30,643 nt of DNA, from positions 1 to 30,643 of the forward strand of contig CAKSYU010000022.1 in the NCBI GenBank assembly GCA_934524965.1, read 5' to 3'. The position numbers were made by a program, and so were the translations under genes. Positions 30,494-30,643 of this stretch are shown here, in pieces. Below the pieces are notes generated by a model that made no database searches, was not told the origin of the DNA, and saw only the letters and a list, made by a program, of their open reading frames with translations. Origin of the DNA: an uncultured Angelakisella sp. GTDB taxonomy: Bacteria > Bacillota > Clostridia > Oscillospirales > Ruminococcaceae. Positions within the stretch are counted from its first letter, which is position 1, and every line of letters starts with the position of its first letter.

Positions 30494-30643
30494 TCAGAAC
30501 TTGCAGTGGAAGCGCTCCTCGTACACCTTGATCAGTCCCTCACGGAAGTCGGGGTGCGCAATGCCAATCAGCGCTCTGGCACGATCCTTCAGGGTCTTGC
30601 CCTTCAGCTGCGCAATGCCGTATTCGGTCACCACATAGTTGAC
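30494..30643 (-). CDS. C-terminal end of an acetyl-CoA hydrolase/4-hydroxybutyrate-type CoA-transferase (partial)
   Basis: The last 49 residues of a gene running off the window: [20 protein letters not shown], then [20 protein letters not shown]. This matches the end of the acetyl-CoA hydrolase/transferase family (4-hydroxybutyrate CoA-transferase AbfT/Cat2, butyryl-CoA:acetate CoA-transferase). It closes with tandem stop codons. It lies upstream of the GntP gene on the same strand, with 216 bases and a strong hairpin between. The exact substrate cannot be told from the tail. Confidence 0.88.
   Translation of the reverse strand, partial: VNYVVTEYGIAQLKGKTLKDRARALIGIAHPDFREGLIKVYEERFHCKF

Overview
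The window looks like a chromosomal segment of a GC-rich Firmicute of the class Clostridia, probably an Oscillospiraceae/Ruminococcaceae-type gut anaerobe. The grounds are a tryptophan T-box riboswitch, a Rex redox repressor, consensus SigA-type promoters and strong AGGAGG ribosome binding sites, Thr-Pro-rich lipoprotein linkers, EFR1-type flavodoxin/ferredoxin proteins and a CoA-transferase/crotonase operon of acidogenic type. The genus assignment is inference; no rRNA is present. Most genes are ordinary housekeeping or metabolic genes on the minus strand.

Layout. (1) 1-2.5 kb: a tandem family of secreted lipoproteins (tail of one copy, then a two-domain and a one-domain copy), each followed by its own terminator. 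(2) 2.5-3.8 kb: tdk, a small membrane protein and a ybaK-type deacylase in one minus-strand operon, with a 127-bp cloverleaf-like GC palindrome upstream. (3) 4.0-6.2 kb: a stomatin/NfeD pair and a HAD phosphatase. (4) 6.2-8.3 kb: a translationally coupled operon for a DUF5685-type protein, a J-domain protein with a Cys-rich tail and an integral membrane protein. (5) 8.4-11.7 kb: a trpXYZ-type ABC transporter under a T-box whose specifier codon is TGG, ending in a structured inverted-repeat element and a terminator. (6) 11.75-14 kb: hairpin-rich intergenic repeat, a small soluble protein, two Xre regulators and a holin-like pair. (7) 14.0-19.2 kb: a nucleobase gene cluster (NCS2 permease and 8-oxoguanine-deaminase-like amidohydrolase; PreA-like flavoprotein and LacI regulator) with shared TGTAACA/TGTTACA palindromes over both promoters. 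(8) 19.27-19.8 kb: tRNA-Leu(GAG) and a ~153-bp tandem repeat carrying inverted copies of the tRNA 3' end. (9) 20-21.8 kb: ksgA and rex, convergent. (10) 22-25.7 kb: Usp-like protein, alpha/beta hydrolase, a small membrane protein and a KdpD/KdpE-like two-component system whose kinase lacks the usual cytoplasmic N-terminus. (11) 25.8-30.6 kb: a minus-strand operon for short-chain acyl-CoA metabolism (4-hydroxybutyrate/butyryl-CoA:acetate-type CoA-transferase cut by the window edge, GntP permease, crotonase, CoA-transferase, EFR1 ferrodoxin).

How parts work together. The T-box should switch tryptophan uptake on when tRNA-Trp is uncharged. The LacI-family regulator probably represses nucleobase import and deamination together with its own gene. 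The 26-30 kb operon probably imports a small organic acid, loads it onto CoA, processes it through an enoyl-CoA step and returns CoA to acetate, with the EFR1 protein as a possible electron carrier.

No clearly new defence or mobile system is visible. The parts least explained by known families are the duplicated lipoprotein family, the J-domain/DUF5685/membrane-protein operon, and three non-coding structured elements (3784-3910, 8482-8587, 19275-19728).
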